Assembly: GCA_024516035.1 (NCBI GenBank)
Contig: CM044957.1
Location: forward strand, 3,631,017 to 3,695,016
DNA: 64,000 nucleotides
Direction of reading: 5' to 3'
DNA from: Bactericera cockerelli
Taxonomy: Eukaryota; Arthropoda; Insecta; Hemiptera; Triozidae
The notes under the pieces are model-generated. The model was given only the letters and a program-made list of their open reading frames with translations, did no database searches and had not been told where the DNA came from. A program made the position numbers and the translations under genes. Positions within the stretch are counted from its first letter, which is position 1. Each line of letters opens with the position of its first letter. Positions 1 through 10,970 of this stretch are shown piece after piece.

Positions 1-645
1 CTTGGGTCATAATACACGGACTGAGTCCCAATAGCTTGGTTCATAATACACGGACTGAGTCCCAATAGCTTGGTTCATAATACACGGACTGAGTCCCAAT
101 AGCTTGGTTCATAATACACGGACTGAGTCCCAATAGCTTGGTTCATAATACACGGACTGAGTCCCAATAGCTTGGTTCATAATACACGGACTGAGTCCCA
201 ATAGCTTGGGTCATAATACACGGACTGAGTCCCAATAGCTTGGTTCATAATACACGGACTGAGTCCCAATAGCTTGGTTCATAATACACGGACTGAGTCC
301 CAATAGCGTGGTTCATAATACACGGACTGAGTCCCAATAGCTTGGTTCATAATACACGGACTAAGTCCCAATAGCTTGGTTCATAATATACGGACTGAGT
401 CCCAATAGCTTAGTTGATAATACACGGACTGAGTCCCAATAGCTTGGTTCATAATACACGGACTGAGTCCCAATAGCTTAGTTGATAATACACGGACTGA
501 GTCTCAATAGCTTAGTTGATAATACACGGACTGAGTCCCAATAGCTTAGTAGATAATACACGAACTGAGTACCAATAGCTTGGTTCATAATACACGGACT
601 GAGTCCCAAAAGCTTAGTTGATAATACACGGACTGAGTCCCGTCA
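1..645. repeat. 34-bp tandem array (about 19 copies)
   Basis: A 34-bp unit beginning CTTGGTTCATAATACACGGA is repeated head to tail from the first base, so the array probably continues upstream of the window. Early copies are nearly identical. From about 410 a variant with TTAGTTGATAAT replaces TTGGTTCATAAT and alternates with the main form, as expected at a decaying array edge. The last unit ends about 645. No coding function is seen. Confidence 0.95.
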
Positions 646-717
646 ATATACCAATACTTACCTACTGTATTATTATTGACAAAAAAAAACCTGTGAATCA
701 TTACACTGAAAAATGAA

Positions 718-893
718 AGGTCAACGGGAACCACCAGGCGTTGTTATTGCTCAAACATTTTCTACCGCCTAACACTCAGAGTTTTATTATTATGTAATCA
801 GTGGTCACAAATGTACCCAAATATGTGAGGAAAAATTCATGGATAGGGTGGGATTCGAACCAACGGATCCCTACGCTACCTGGATTACCGCAG
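718..893 (-). mobile_element. SINE-A copy (tRNA-derived)
   Basis: Read on the minus strand this has a B-box-like GGTTCGAATCC followed by the family's body (ATGAATTTTTCCTCAC, then a CTTTGAGCATTAACC-like stretch, diverged here). The 5' part of the tRNA-like head is missing. SINE-A is defined here by a dozen similar copies in the window. Confidence 0.8.
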
Positions 894-1039
894 ACTTTCT
901 CATATTCCTTGTGCTTGTTAAAAAGTTGCTGTATCGAAGATGTTATATTTGTAATAAGAACCAGATGAAAAACAAAAACGTCACCATTTGTTGTGATAAA
1001 GCGAACGCCAACTCGGATTCTCAGGAGAAAGATATTTCA

Positions 1040-1215
1040 GAAATATTTACGAGGGTGGATGAAACCCCTTCATTTTCTCTCTCTCCTCCACCCTCGAATA
1101 AAACCCCTTCATTTTCTATCTCCCCTCCACTCTCAGATAAAACCCCTTCATTCCCCATATACGCGCCACCTTCAGATGTGCACGGATGAAACGCCTTCAT
1201 CTTGTCTCCCCCCCA
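1040..1215 (+). repeat. Short tandem repeat around CCCCTTCATT
   Basis: A unit of about 39 bp containing AAAACCCCTTCATTTTCTC is repeated about three times and then degenerates. A related block lies at 3226-3340, so this belongs to a dispersed repeat family. The short reading frames across it are low-complexity and unlike any protein. Confidence 0.65.
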
Positions 1216-1399
1216 CCCTCACCACGTGTAGACAGGACGTTGTTCAGACCCTTGAATACCTTTGACCTTATCTGGCTTTTGTGAGGATTTGAGAATGGAA
1301 ATAATTCGAGACGTTTCTATCGGGTGACTCCAGAGCGAAAGAGGATCTTCATTAATTTTAACCAATTTTATATTCTTTAAAGTTAATAATATTGCCTTG

Positions 1400-1597
1400 T
1401 GCACTGATTGTCAAGTGGTTAACGCGCTAGTCTGGTAATACAGATAGTGTAGGGATCCGTTGGTTCGAATCCTACCCAGTACATGAATTTTTCCTCACAT
1501 AATAATAAGACTCTGAGGGTTAGGTAGTAGAAAATGCTTTGAGCATTAACCTCGCCTTGTGGTTACCTTCCAATAAAGAGCGCTCTTATTATTATTG
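1400..1597 (+). mobile_element. SINE-A copy, near full length
   Basis: This shows the whole family plan. A tRNA-like head carries an A box (GTCAAGTGGTTAACGCGC) and a B box (GGTTCGAATCC). The body contains ATGAATTTTTCCTCA and GCTTTGAGCATTAACCTCGCC, and the tail is (TTA)n. It is transcribed by RNA polymerase III by analogy with other tRNA SINEs. Confidence 0.85.
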
Positions 1598-2651
1598 TAT
1601 TTTACAGAAATACAATAAATGTATAATAATAATATAAATGTATATACCTACCTACTCTTCTAACAGAGATACATTGTCGAATAGATCCATAACTCATAAA
1701 TAAATAAATTGTTTTCACATTAACCTCAATTAAAGACAAGTTATTTTTCATTTATTACAATAGATTTAGGACGGAATTAATAGACGTTTTTGTAATACCT
1801 CTGTGGCACTAAGTCTCGCATTGCGTACTGTGTAAAATAGGGCATACCGATGGTAAGCAATTACTTATGTTATAATTATTATTATTATTATTTTTAAGTT
1901 ATGGATTTTGTTTATTAGTTTCGCCCTTACTTAGGTTTACCTAATATTATCCAATTATGGTTAGTTAAAAATTAATATAGTTATTGCTTTCCGAAAGGTT
2001 GAAAGGGTTATTAGATTATAACTGGAAGTGACGAAGTGAGAACTAGTGATTCTTTGGCCACAAAAGCTATCGCATTCCTGCTTATTTCTACTCAATTAAA
2101 TTATTATTATTAAATATTTTATTAGATATTTATAAAGACACATAGATATATCTACAGTATAAATAATTATTATAATTATAAAAATGGAAACAATAAAAAT
2201 TGATAAAAAGATAAATTTATACATAATTATATCCTAACTAAAGGGCGAGCTTATTGCCTATGGCAATTTCTTCCACCCAACCCAATCATTCATCTCTGAC
2301 CAGTTACTAGTTACCGATACTAAAGATAATGCAACGCTCTCTGAGAGGGTTCTATCATCCCCTCCCCAAATTCTGAAAGTTAAGAAGGGTAAAATAGGGT
2401 AGAGAAGGGCGAACTAAGACGAGCTGAGGTGGCACGTTGGAGGAATTTTTATGGTCATATTGTCGGTCTGGCGGGTTTAGTGGTTGATATATTGCTTCAT
2501 TTCAGGGGTGGCCAAATTTGAAATATTTTATATTTTCTTTATCATATTTGTATGTTAATGTGTAAGCATTTGCCACAGCCAATCTTCAACCATGAGGTTG
2601 AACAATACCGACCCCAAGTAGGTTTGAGAAAAGGCAAAGTGGAAGAAGAAG
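1598..2651. other. AT-rich intergenic sequence
   Basis: No gene is seen. The stretch has simple (ATT)n patches and, near 2235-2290, a minus-strand fragment of SINE-E (AAGGGCGAGCTTATTGCC, then CTTCCACCCAACCC). The rest is unassigned. Confidence 0.6.
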
Positions 2652-2800
2652 ATCATATTTTTGTTAATCACAATCGTGATATCACAATTATTCAAACTAT
2701 ATAGTTTTACTAAATATTTACTCAACTTGAGACTTGAACCACCGACCTCCAATGGCAAGTCTGCCGCCTTATCGATCAACCTGAGTTCTATGAGGTCGGT
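2652..2800 (-). mobile_element. SINE-B copy (tRNA-derived)
   Basis: The minus strand reads through an A-box-like segment (GATCGATAAGGCGGC), a B box (GGTTCAAGTC) and the family body with ATATCACGATTGTGATTAAC. SINE-B recurs about a dozen times in the window. This copy is somewhat diverged. Confidence 0.8.
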
Positions 2801-2952
2801 GCCAAATTTAAAATATTAATCCTATTCTCAAATTCAAACATGATCGCAATTTCACTGGGAAAATGGCATTTAGTTAAACAAGTGTTTTTCTATCGAGTGG
2901 CTGTTTTTTGAAATCTGGCGTGTGGTTCTTATGTTGGTTTTCTGCTTCAAAA

Positions 2953-3045
2953 ATGAGGAAAAATTCCTGCATTGGGTTGGATTCGAACCGATGAATCTCT
3001 ACGCTACCTGAATTACCCAGTGCTTTAACCACTTGACTACCAAAG
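2953..3045 (-). mobile_element. SINE-A head fragment
   Basis: This is the tRNA-like head only, with B box GGTTCGAATCC and A-box region AGTCAAGTGGTTAA on the minus strand. The body and tail are absent. Confidence 0.75.
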
Positions 3046-3225
3046 ATCCAGGACAACATAAGAAACACGGATTCAGCCGAGGCCACTCTCTTCCGCCCAA
3101 CCTTAGGAACCCCTGTCTTGATGTGAAATAGCTCTCTGTCTTGTCACATTAGAAAATATTGCCTTTTTTCAGGGATATTACTCTTGCTCGTGTGTTTCTA
3201 ATAAAATTGATTTCTAGGAAAAAGA

Positions 3226-3340
3226 ATGGGGAATCCAACAAAACCCCTTCATTTTATCCATCTCCTCCACTCTCACATAAAACCCCTTCATTGCCCATAT
3301 TCACGCCACCTTCAGATGTTCACAGATGAAATGCCTTACA
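3226..3340 (+). repeat. Dispersed CCCCTTCATT repeat, second copy
   Basis: Two units of the repeat described at 1040-1215 are recognisable, followed by the same CGCCACCTTCAGATGTTCAC flank. This shows that a larger dispersed element was copied, not just the short tandem unit. Confidence 0.6.
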
Positions 3341-3515
3341 ATATGGAAGGTGCAGGCGAATTGAGAAAAACACCCGAAAAAGAAAAGAGTCTCAAAAGAA
3401 AAAGATTTTATTTGTTCCTATTTCAAAAATGTTCTTATATTTGGTCATGTCGAAAGCTTTTGATACATAGTTTTGCTGTCGAATCTCTCTCTCTCTCGCA
3501 ATTTTTGTCGAATCT

Positions 3516-3765
3516 CGCAATTTTTGTCTGCTCGGGGGGATCGAACCCAGGACCTTCCGCATGGCAAACGAGGCAATAACCCCGCCCTTTAGTTAGGACA
3601 TATGTATTTATATATTTTTTTCCATTTTATTGTTTACATTGTTTTCATTTTTTTTGTATAATAATTATTTGTATTGTGCATTATTTACTCGTATAATTGT
3701 ATCTAATAAAGCATTTAATAATAATAATAACGAGCGTTTAACCACTGAGCTAATCGCGCGCTCTC
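3516..3765 (-). mobile_element. SINE-F tRNA-like head, split by an insertion
   Basis: On the minus strand the head has a B-box-like GGGTTCGATCC and an A-box side TAGCTCAGTGG. It matches the uninterrupted copy at 15275-15352 once the insertion at 3573-3728 is left out. Confidence 0.7.
3573..3728 (+). mobile_element. SINE-E 3' fragment inserted into SINE-F
   Basis: This begins GCAATAACCCCGCCCTTTAG, the hallmark of the family, and ends in (AATAAT)n. It is bounded by AACGAG at 3567-3572 and again at 3729-3734, a 6-bp target duplication. It is a 5'-truncated copy that landed inside an older SINE-F. Confidence 0.75.
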
Positions 3766-3999
3766 ATAAATCCATGTGTACAATTACACAAGTGCCTACA
3801 TAAAAAAAACATTGTCCAATTGTCCATATATTATCTTCCTACCTGTAGCACCTTCCATCTCCAACAACTGTCCATACGTTCAATCCTCCACCACCATCCA
3901 ATATACTTCTCCGGCTCCATATCATTATCTAAGATCGGATCCGTACAATATCTTAAGGCTACAATTTAATTGTTCCTATGACTCTGCAATTTTTTATAC

Positions 4000-4004
4000 A
4001 GTTG

Positions 4005-4036
<32 letters not shown>
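4000..4036 (+). repeat. Poly(A) run
   Basis: About 30 uninterrupted A residues follow sequence with no recognisable gene. It may be the tail of an unidentified retroelement. Confidence 0.6.
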
Positions 4037-4037
<1 letters not shown>

Positions 4038-4264
4038 GAGAGTAGTGAACATTCTTTCTCCTCAATCAGTCTGGAAGAAATTTGCTCACCTTAATCAGTG
4101 AGTATGCGGCGGTCTCCCTGTTTTGGTTCAGTTCTGTACCAAACAACAATTAGGTTCATGCTATATCTGGCCTTCCGGTCTGTATCTGTAAACTTAACTC
4201 TCTTTACAATCTAGAAATAAGTTGCTATATCTAGCCTTTCGTTTTGTATCGGTAAACTTAGCTC

Positions 4265-4440
4265 TTTCATCATCATAGTGTGGCGTCATCGTGAACGATG
4301 GTAGCCAGACAGTGGAGGAATGACTTAGCACTTCTACCACTGTCTTTACAAGAAGGCTAATAATTGACAAGGGCCCCCAGAAGCATGCCAATGCTGGTCT
4401 ACTCCCCGTTTATAGTCCCCCATGGCTTTGGCTAGGGGGG
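4265..4440 (-). repeat. Dispersed repeat, related to 37310-37600 in reverse orientation
   Basis: The segment with GACAGTGGAGGAATGACTTA, the CCACTGTCTTTACAAGAAGG stretch and the GTCTACTCCCCGTTTATAG block matches the 37310-37600 block read on the other strand. Both copies hold the same order of sub-blocks, so this is a family rather than chance similarity. No coding potential is seen. Confidence 0.65.
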
Positions 4441-5159
4441 CAGCTGATGAGGAAAATCAATAATACCTAGTATTGTATATTCTCTGGAATTTTAAGTGGG
4501 GGAAGCTGCCCCCCCCCCCTGGCTACGCCCATAGCTATATCTGGCTTTCTGCTCTGTATTTTAAACTTGATCTTTACCGAAAGCAATAGTTTTTGTTTTA
4601 TTATTTTGCTCAACTGGCGGTGATTTTATTTATTATTTAAATCCAAGAAAATCCATTTAAAGGCCACTTAATACATTCTGTAATTGGCCACTTAATATAC
4701 ATCTGTCAAATCCGCCATGTGGGTAATCCGCTAGTGCATGCAATACTCTGTATACCAAACTCTCCCATGTACTGGATAACAATAACTTACTGTATCTACC
4801 AATCTGCTATTTATATGCTCTGCACTACTCTATCCATATACCTACCTAACTTTCGTATACATACAGTGTGATCAAAAAGTCCAGCAACAGCTGAATAACT
4901 TTTGAACGGTTAAAGATAAAAAGTTGAAATTTTGGATATAGGTCTGAGGCTATTTAAATTCAGGCTGCATAACGTGCGTCAGGAATTCGTCAACCGGATA
5001 CACATTTGCCGAGAACAGGATAGATCTCAGTTTGAACAACTGTTGTAAACCTCAAGGTAGGAATCCCCTTTTTATTAAGGTGGTGGGTTGAATTGTTTGG
5101 GAACCACCTTACAATGAACATTTATATTTAAACTAGCGGGCTGCACCCGCTTCGCCAAG

Positions 5160-5466
5160 CCATCACACACACACCACCCATACATCACACACCACACCCA
5201 CACACCACATACACACACCTCACACACACAAACCACACACACACATCGACACACACACTTATCCACACACATCCACACACACACCCATACACACACACCC
5301 ACCCAAACACACACACCCACCCAAACACACCCACACACAACACACCCACACACATCACACACCACACACATCACACACCACACACATCACACAAAACACA
5401 CACACATCACACACCACACACACCACACACCACACACACACATCCACACACCACACACACACATCC

Positions 5467-5497
<31 letters not shown>

Positions 5498-5725
5498 TCC
5501 ACACACACACCCACTCACCCACACACACACAACACAACACAACACAACACAACACAACACAACACACACACACACACCACACACAAACCACACACATACA
5601 CACACACACACACACACACGTCCACACACACACACACATCACCACACACACACACACATCACCACACACACACACATACTCACACACACATACATACTCA
5701 CACACACACACACACACAACCATCA
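5160..5725. repeat. (CA)n microsatellite, interrupted
   Basis: Over 550 bp of CA repeats are interrupted by CCA, ATC and AACACA variants. The long open frames on both strands (rich in C/V or H/T) are a by-product of the repeat and are not genes. Confidence 0.95.
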
Positions 5726-5849
5726 TCGCTGTAAATTTCAAAATCCCGAGCCAAGTCTATCATAGCGGATATTGATAATGTAGCAAACTGGCCCATATTT
5801 CGAGAACGGTTTGTCAGAATATGGCAACAAAGGGCTCAAATAAAATCAT

Positions 5850-6300
5850 GTGATGTTCTCAGACAATAAAAATATAGGTCCTCGCGATAACTTTTAAGTT
5901 CCGTGCTGGAATCTGTAAAAAAACATGAAAAGTCTGAAAAAATGGTCGAAATTTCGAACATTCTGGCTTATATCTCCAGAACGGTACGTCAGAATGTGGC
6001 CTAAAATGAATTAAATGAAAGCTAATTTTGTCTAATGTGTAATTAAATAGTAAAAAATATAGGTCCTCGCGACAAATTTTAAGTTCCGCCCTGGAATCTG
6101 TTAAAAAACGTGAAAAGTCTGAAAAAAAGGTCGAAATTTCGAACATTCTGGCTTATATCTCCAGAACGGTACGTCAGAATGTGGCCTAAAATGAATTAAA
6201 TGAAAGCTAATTTTGTCTAATGTGTTATTAAATAATAAAAAATATAGGTCCTCGCGATAGATTTCAAGTTCCAGGGCAAAGACTGTCTGAAAATCGGACC
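5850..6300. repeat. 185-bp tandem array (about 2.5 copies)
   Basis: The phrase AGGTCCTCGCGA recurs at 5876, 6061 and 6246, exactly 185 bp apart. Each unit also carries ATTTCGAACATTCTGGC and CCAGAACGGTACGTCAGAA. It lies inside the TA-flanked transposon. Confidence 0.9.
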
Positions 6301-6641
6301 CTTCCTCAAGGAAGTACTTGAGGAAGCTCATAACTCAAGGACGGTTTGGAATTTCGGACTTTTGATAGTTTTCCTGGTATCGCACGGCAATTTTACTTGG
6401 GGTCATCTCGCATCAATTTTTTGCTATCTCTTACCGTTTCGCCTAAACAATTCGGACACACAAAGATATTACAAAGATACAAAGATACAAAGCCCGTCCA
6501 TATTTCTCATTTATATATAGAGATAGCATCGCAAACGTAGTAGGTACCTACCTTAGTTCAGACCTATATCCAAAATAGCAACTTTTCATCTTTAACCGTT
6601 CAAAAGTTATTCAGCTGTTGCTGCACTTTTTGATCACACTG

Positions 6642-7268
6642 TAGATCAGTCCATCCTGCATGTCTACGTCTATGCAATGCTCTCTATATTTGGTTCAGCA
6701 TATTACTCCATCTATTTGTGAAGCTATTGAGACTATAAATAAATAATTAGAATATCGTTCAATGCGGAAACCGGCGAAACTTTCGTTTCAGGCGCGTTCA
6801 TAAACTTCGTATCCGCCTCAAAAGTAACGCTTAACTCATTTTTTTTTCTTATGGGTGATGCTTTCTTTATATTATTAACCTTAAAAACTTCAAACAAAAC
6901 AATAAAACAGAAAAAGAATAAGAAAATAAAAGACACACACAAAAATATTAATAAAAAATAAATTTCGTTGTCAAGATTTCCGATGTAAAGATATTGACTG
7001 ACACACTTTTGTTTTTACAGAACAACAAAAAAATTGATTTATTTATTAAAGTGTAATTAACTCAAAGTTTTATGTTTATTTTTTATTTTTTTCATCAACC
7101 TCTTTCAGTTTCTTAATGGGTTGGGGTTTCGGTTATTTGATTCCAATCCTCATAAACTATAGAATAAAATTCATCTCTACTCTGATCTTTTTCTCAGGTA
7201 TTTCTCATTTTAAAAACTAGAGCTAGATGGGATGTGAACTTGTACCCTCAAAAGTCACAATCATTAGT
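6642..7268. other. AT-rich intergenic sequence
   Basis: No gene, RNA or clear repeat is seen. The longest open frames lack codon structure and similarity. Confidence 0.5.
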
Positions 7269-7408
7269 CGAGCACCTCAGTAGCTTGATCGATAAGGCGG
7301 CGGACTTGTAACCTGGAGGTCGGTGGTTCAAGTCCCGGTTTCAGCGGAGATTTAGTCAAGTCTGAGTAGTTGTGATGTCACGAAAATGATTAACACAAAT
7401 ATGATAAC
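7269..7408 (+). mobile_element. SINE-B copy, near full length
   Basis: The head reads ACCTCAGTAGCTTGATCGAT (A box) and GGTGGTTCAAGTCCCGGTTT (B box), followed by TTGTGATGTCACGAAAATG and TTAACACAAATATGATAA. It is one of the least diverged family members here. Confidence 0.85.
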
Positions 7409-7756
7409 TTTCATTCTTTTTTTCAGGTGAGTCTCTTTGATACTGTGATTGTCAGGTGCGGCCAACTAGGTGATCTTCCATTCCACTCATTATAATATTC
7501 TTCAAAATTATTTATTTTGCTTTATTTTATGACTAATACCAAAGCGACCATCAACTAATACCGCGCCTGACTTAATCCTTATGAAAGTTTGAATAGTAAT
7601 TTCTGTCCATTTCAGTAAACCGCACAAGGAGTGCGGACAAACAGACACTGGTCAGCCATAGTCACACTGCTGGGCACACAGGAAATCGGATCCCATCTCT
7701 CCTATGTCAGGCAACAGCGTCTACTCGTCTAGTCAAAACATCGTGAGGATCTTAGA

Positions 7757-7990
7757 TCAATCCCAGTGTCGATACTGGCTCGTTGAATACACCAGTTCTC
7801 ATTTAGTCACGGAAGTTAAGCCACGTCCAGCGAGGCTAGGACCTGGATGGGATGACCATTCAAATTCGAACCCTCGTGATGCTGCCCAGGCCCCCCTTAG
7901 GCTGGGTGAGGTTAATTTGAGTAGCGGGTTTGTGAGTTTCCAGCGAATGGAGGGTATAAAACCCCCGTCGTGATATGACCCTTCAACTGT
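7757..7990 (+). mobile_element. SINE-C copy with 5S-rRNA-derived head
   Basis: The head aligns with 5S rRNA: TGAATACACCAGTTCTC, then GGAAGTTAAGCCACGTC (internal box A region), then ACCTGGATGGGATGACC (box C region). The 5S-like part is followed by a family tail (AGGCTGGGTGAGGTTAA, CCAGCGAATGGAGGG, GTCGTGATATGA). This is the layout of a 5S-headed SINE (SINE3 class). A genuine 5S gene is unlikely because of the mismatches and the appended tail. Confidence 0.8.
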
Positions 7991-8939
7991 GAAAGCTATC
8001 CATTTTTTTAAAAGAAGATCTTACCTACCTATAGGTCTGTGTATTATCAAAATTTAAATTTTCTTAGTTACTTCAATATAATTAGATAGTCACTCAGATT
8101 GGTGAGATCTTTAACAAAAAAGCCATGACGAACCCATAACTTATAAAAAAATTAATGGCTTTGTTTAACGTGGCAGGATTCTCCCAAGGAAGCTCTTCCA
8201 CCCAACCACCGAATCTTCATCTTTAAATATCTTTTGAGTAACTTAATCAACCCAACACAACAAATCAGCCATCTTGCATAGCTGCAACGCTGGGACATCC
8301 CAACAATAAACAAATTAATTTTTCTTGTTTAGTCTGACGAGCTTTTGAACTTTGAAGATATTAATCGTCGCATTGGTTTATTGTATAGCTGTTAACAGTT
8401 TGTTTTCTTGATGCAATTGATTATATTAATGATCTATGAGTACAAATGAAAAATTTCTTGTACCTATTCATTTAAATTTTTTCCCTCGTAATTGTTGTCT
8501 TTTTGTTGATTTCACTTGCTTATTAAATTTTGTGAATGTCATATGATAAATAAAACTGCACTATGAAAAAGAAAACGTTCATACCTCAATTTTATTACAA
8601 TTTCAACTTGAACCACAAGAAGCTACAAAACATTATAATTTAGAAGACAATAATACCAATCTATCTGACTCTTTAGTTTTTATTTAATTTTGAACATGAC
8701 CCTGCCTATGAGCCTATACACATAACGATCTTTTGATGGCTAACGAGAGAGCACTCCAAGTCGCTAACCATTGGAGGAGGAAAATTTGATGATGGGAAGA
8801 GGACACGGAAAGTAAGTAAGTATTTAAAAAATTTATTTATTTTAAAACAAGTCCTGATTCAAATCAGTTTCAAAAGTAATCTGTATGCCAGGTCGTCGAA
8901 CACTGACCTGATTGCTGGTAGAGATACTGAATTCATGTT
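7991..8939. other. Intergenic sequence
   Basis: No gene is recognised. Near 8740-8825 a short frame ends in GTAAGTAAGTA, similar to the (GTAA)n tail at 12498-12510, so it may be the 3' end of another RTE-type LINE. That similarity is weak. Confidence 0.4.
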
Positions 8940-9165
8940 TATGTTGAGCCAATGGATGAGCTATTGAAATATGATGGTCTCCACAGCAGGAGGTCGCTAG
9001 TTCGAGCCTTCGTCTCTATTTCATGAGGTGTTTGAAGATCATTCATCTCGTGAACCACTTTGTATCGAGTTCAGAGGTTCTGGTAGGCCATGCATGGGAA
9101 CGGACTAATGGTTTTCTGGGAGTTAGATAATGGATCCATTGATACAGGGTGAAAGGATTTAAAAA
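8940..9165 (+). mobile_element. tRNA-like SINE (family G)
   Basis: A head with TGATGGTCTCCACAGCAGG and a B-box-like AGTTCGAGCC is followed by a non-coding body. No second copy was confirmed, so the family assignment is tentative. Confidence 0.5.
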
Positions 9166-9419
9166 TGGTATTTTTAACTCTCATTATTTATGGACTATGA
9201 TGTTTGATAGACGATAATATCAAAAAAATCTTTCAGTGTAAAAGAATTTTGATCGTGCATTATACACTACATTCGCAATGGATTTTTGTCTTCTAAAAAT
9301 ATTATGCACTAAAATGGGCAGCACACACAAAAGTTCAAGATCTAAACAAGTTAACATTTCAGTGACAGGTTTGCAAATGAAGACAGTATGTCTCCCTTTT
9401 TGAGTATTTTTCAGCTCAA

Positions 9420-10085
9420 GTTTTTACAGAGCCATGCTGAATAATATCTAGAACACCAGTCTGCATAGCTATCTTCAGCAACCAACCTCTATTAGTAACT
9501 CCACTGCTTCAGTCCTTCTCTCCTAGTCTTCTGTTACTACAGAACCATGTTGAATAATATCTAGAACACTAGTCTGCATAGCTATCTTCAGCAACCAACC
9601 TCTATTAGTAACTCCACTGCTTCAGTCCTACTCTCCTAGTCTTCTGTTACTACAGAACCATGTTGAATAATATCTAGAACACTAGTCTGCATAGCTATCT
9701 TCAGCAACCAACCTCTATTAGTAATTCCACTGCTTCAGTTCTACTCTCCTGTTAATACAGAACCATGCTGAATAATATCTAGAACACCAGTCTGCATAGC
9801 TATCTTCAACAACCAACTTCTATTAGTAATTCCACTGCTTCAGTTCTACTCTCCTGTTAATACAGAACCATGCTGAATAATATCTAGAACACCAGTCTGC
9901 ATAGCTATCTTCAGCAACCAACCTCTATTAGTAACTCCACTGCTTCAGTTCTACTCTCCTGTTACTACAGAACCATGCTGAACAATATCTAGAACACTAG
10001 TCTGCATAGCTATCTTCAGCAACCAACCTCTATTAGTAACTCCACTGCTTCAGTTCTACTCTCCTACTCTCCTGTTACTGCTTTG
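9420..10085. repeat. 105/113-bp minisatellite (6 copies)
   Basis: Units containing GAATAATATCTAGAACAC and GCATAGCTATCTTCAGCAAC repeat six times. The first spacings are 113 bp and the later ones 105 bp, because an 8-bp TAGTCTTC segment is missing from later units. No open reading frame is conserved. Confidence 0.9.
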
Positions 10086-10119
10086 TCCTTCTAACGCCAA
10101 GGGCGTAAAAGTTTCAAGA

Positions 10120-10970
10120 TTTCTTGTTCTCTTCTCTGTCTCTCTTCCTTCTCTCTCTCTTTCTCTGTTTCAATTTATCTTCTCTTTCTCCTTACCTCCT
10201 AAGACCATTTCTTTCTGTATCTTTTTTAAGCACTCTCACTCTTTCTCTCATCTTTTACTGCAAAATTCCTTTCCTCTCCCTTTCAATTTTGCCCTCTTCT
10301 TTTTGCTCACTCTCTCTTTCTTTCTCTCTCTTTGTATATTTTTATACCAATATTTCTCTACTTCACTCCCACTATCTTGTATTCTTTTAATTTCCCCTTC
10401 CTCTTTTCCTCAAGTTTCTTCCCTCTTAATGTGGCTTACTTTTTTCCTCTTTCTCTCTCTCTCTCTCTCTTTACATTTTTTGTGTACCTCACTTCTAGCT
10501 TTTCTCTTACTCTCTTTATTTTCGTCCTCATCTCTCTCCTTCTCTTTTTTTACCCTCGCTCAATCTCACTTTTTATTTCTTTCAATATCTTTTCCTTCTT
10601 CTCTCAATATCTTTCTATTCCTCTCTCTCTCTCTCTCTTTCAACCTCTCACAATCTCTCTTTTTATTTTTCTCTTTTTTTCCTCAACTCGATCTCTTTCT
10701 ATCCTTCTCTGCCTCATTCTCCTGCTCCATTTCACTGCTTTGTTCCCATTATAATATAATCTTTCCTTATTTTTCTCTCCCTCGCCTCACAAAGTCCCTC
10801 CCTCTCTCACTCCTCTTCTCCCCCTCAATTCCCTCCCTCTGTCCCTCTGTCCCATTTTCCTCACTTTATCTTTTACTTTCTGTGTTGTTTGCATTTTTTC
10901 TCATTTTTATAAGTTTGCTTTACACTCTTTTGTATTCCCCCTTCTTCAAAACTTTTCTCAGCTTGTCGCA
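10120..10970. repeat. Degenerate pyrimidine-rich tract (TC-rich)
   Basis: About 850 bp is dominated by T and C with CTCTCT cores. The 227- and 140-residue open frames (rich in L, F, S) are by-products of base composition. Several similar tracts occur at 13538-13990 and 15650-16400. Confidence 0.85.

Larger units (their letters stand above)
4864..6641. mobile_element. TA-flanked DNA transposon with 84-bp inverted ends, non-autonomous
   Basis: The left end starts CAGTGTGATCAAAAAGT at 4864 and the right end is its inverted copy finishing at 6641. The inverted repeats run 84 bp with about four mismatches. TA lies directly outside each end (4862-4863 and 6642-6643), as in the Tc1/mariner group. 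No transposase is encoded. The interior holds a (CA)n microsatellite and a 185-bp tandem array, and a block starting ACTAGCGGGCTGCACCCGC near 5133 looks like a further nested repeat. Confidence 0.85.

Noticed and set aside
1..645. CRISPR-like repeat array
   Set aside because: Units abut with no spacers, the genome is eukaryotic, and no cas genes are present. The arrays at 17885, 55138 and 61545 fail the same test.
839..1189. 116-residue frame beginning MDRVGFEPTDPYATW
   Set aside because: The first residues are translated SINE-A head, a common false N-terminus in gene predictions, and the rest is a tandem repeat.
5075..5741. Long open frames rich in Cys/Val across the CA repeat
   Set aside because: They exist in several frames on a dinucleotide repeat and have no protein-like composition. 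The same applies to 30281-30760.
7757..7860. Functional 5S rRNA gene
   Set aside because: The similarity is partial, a SINE tail follows, and no terminal T-run closes a 120-bp unit.
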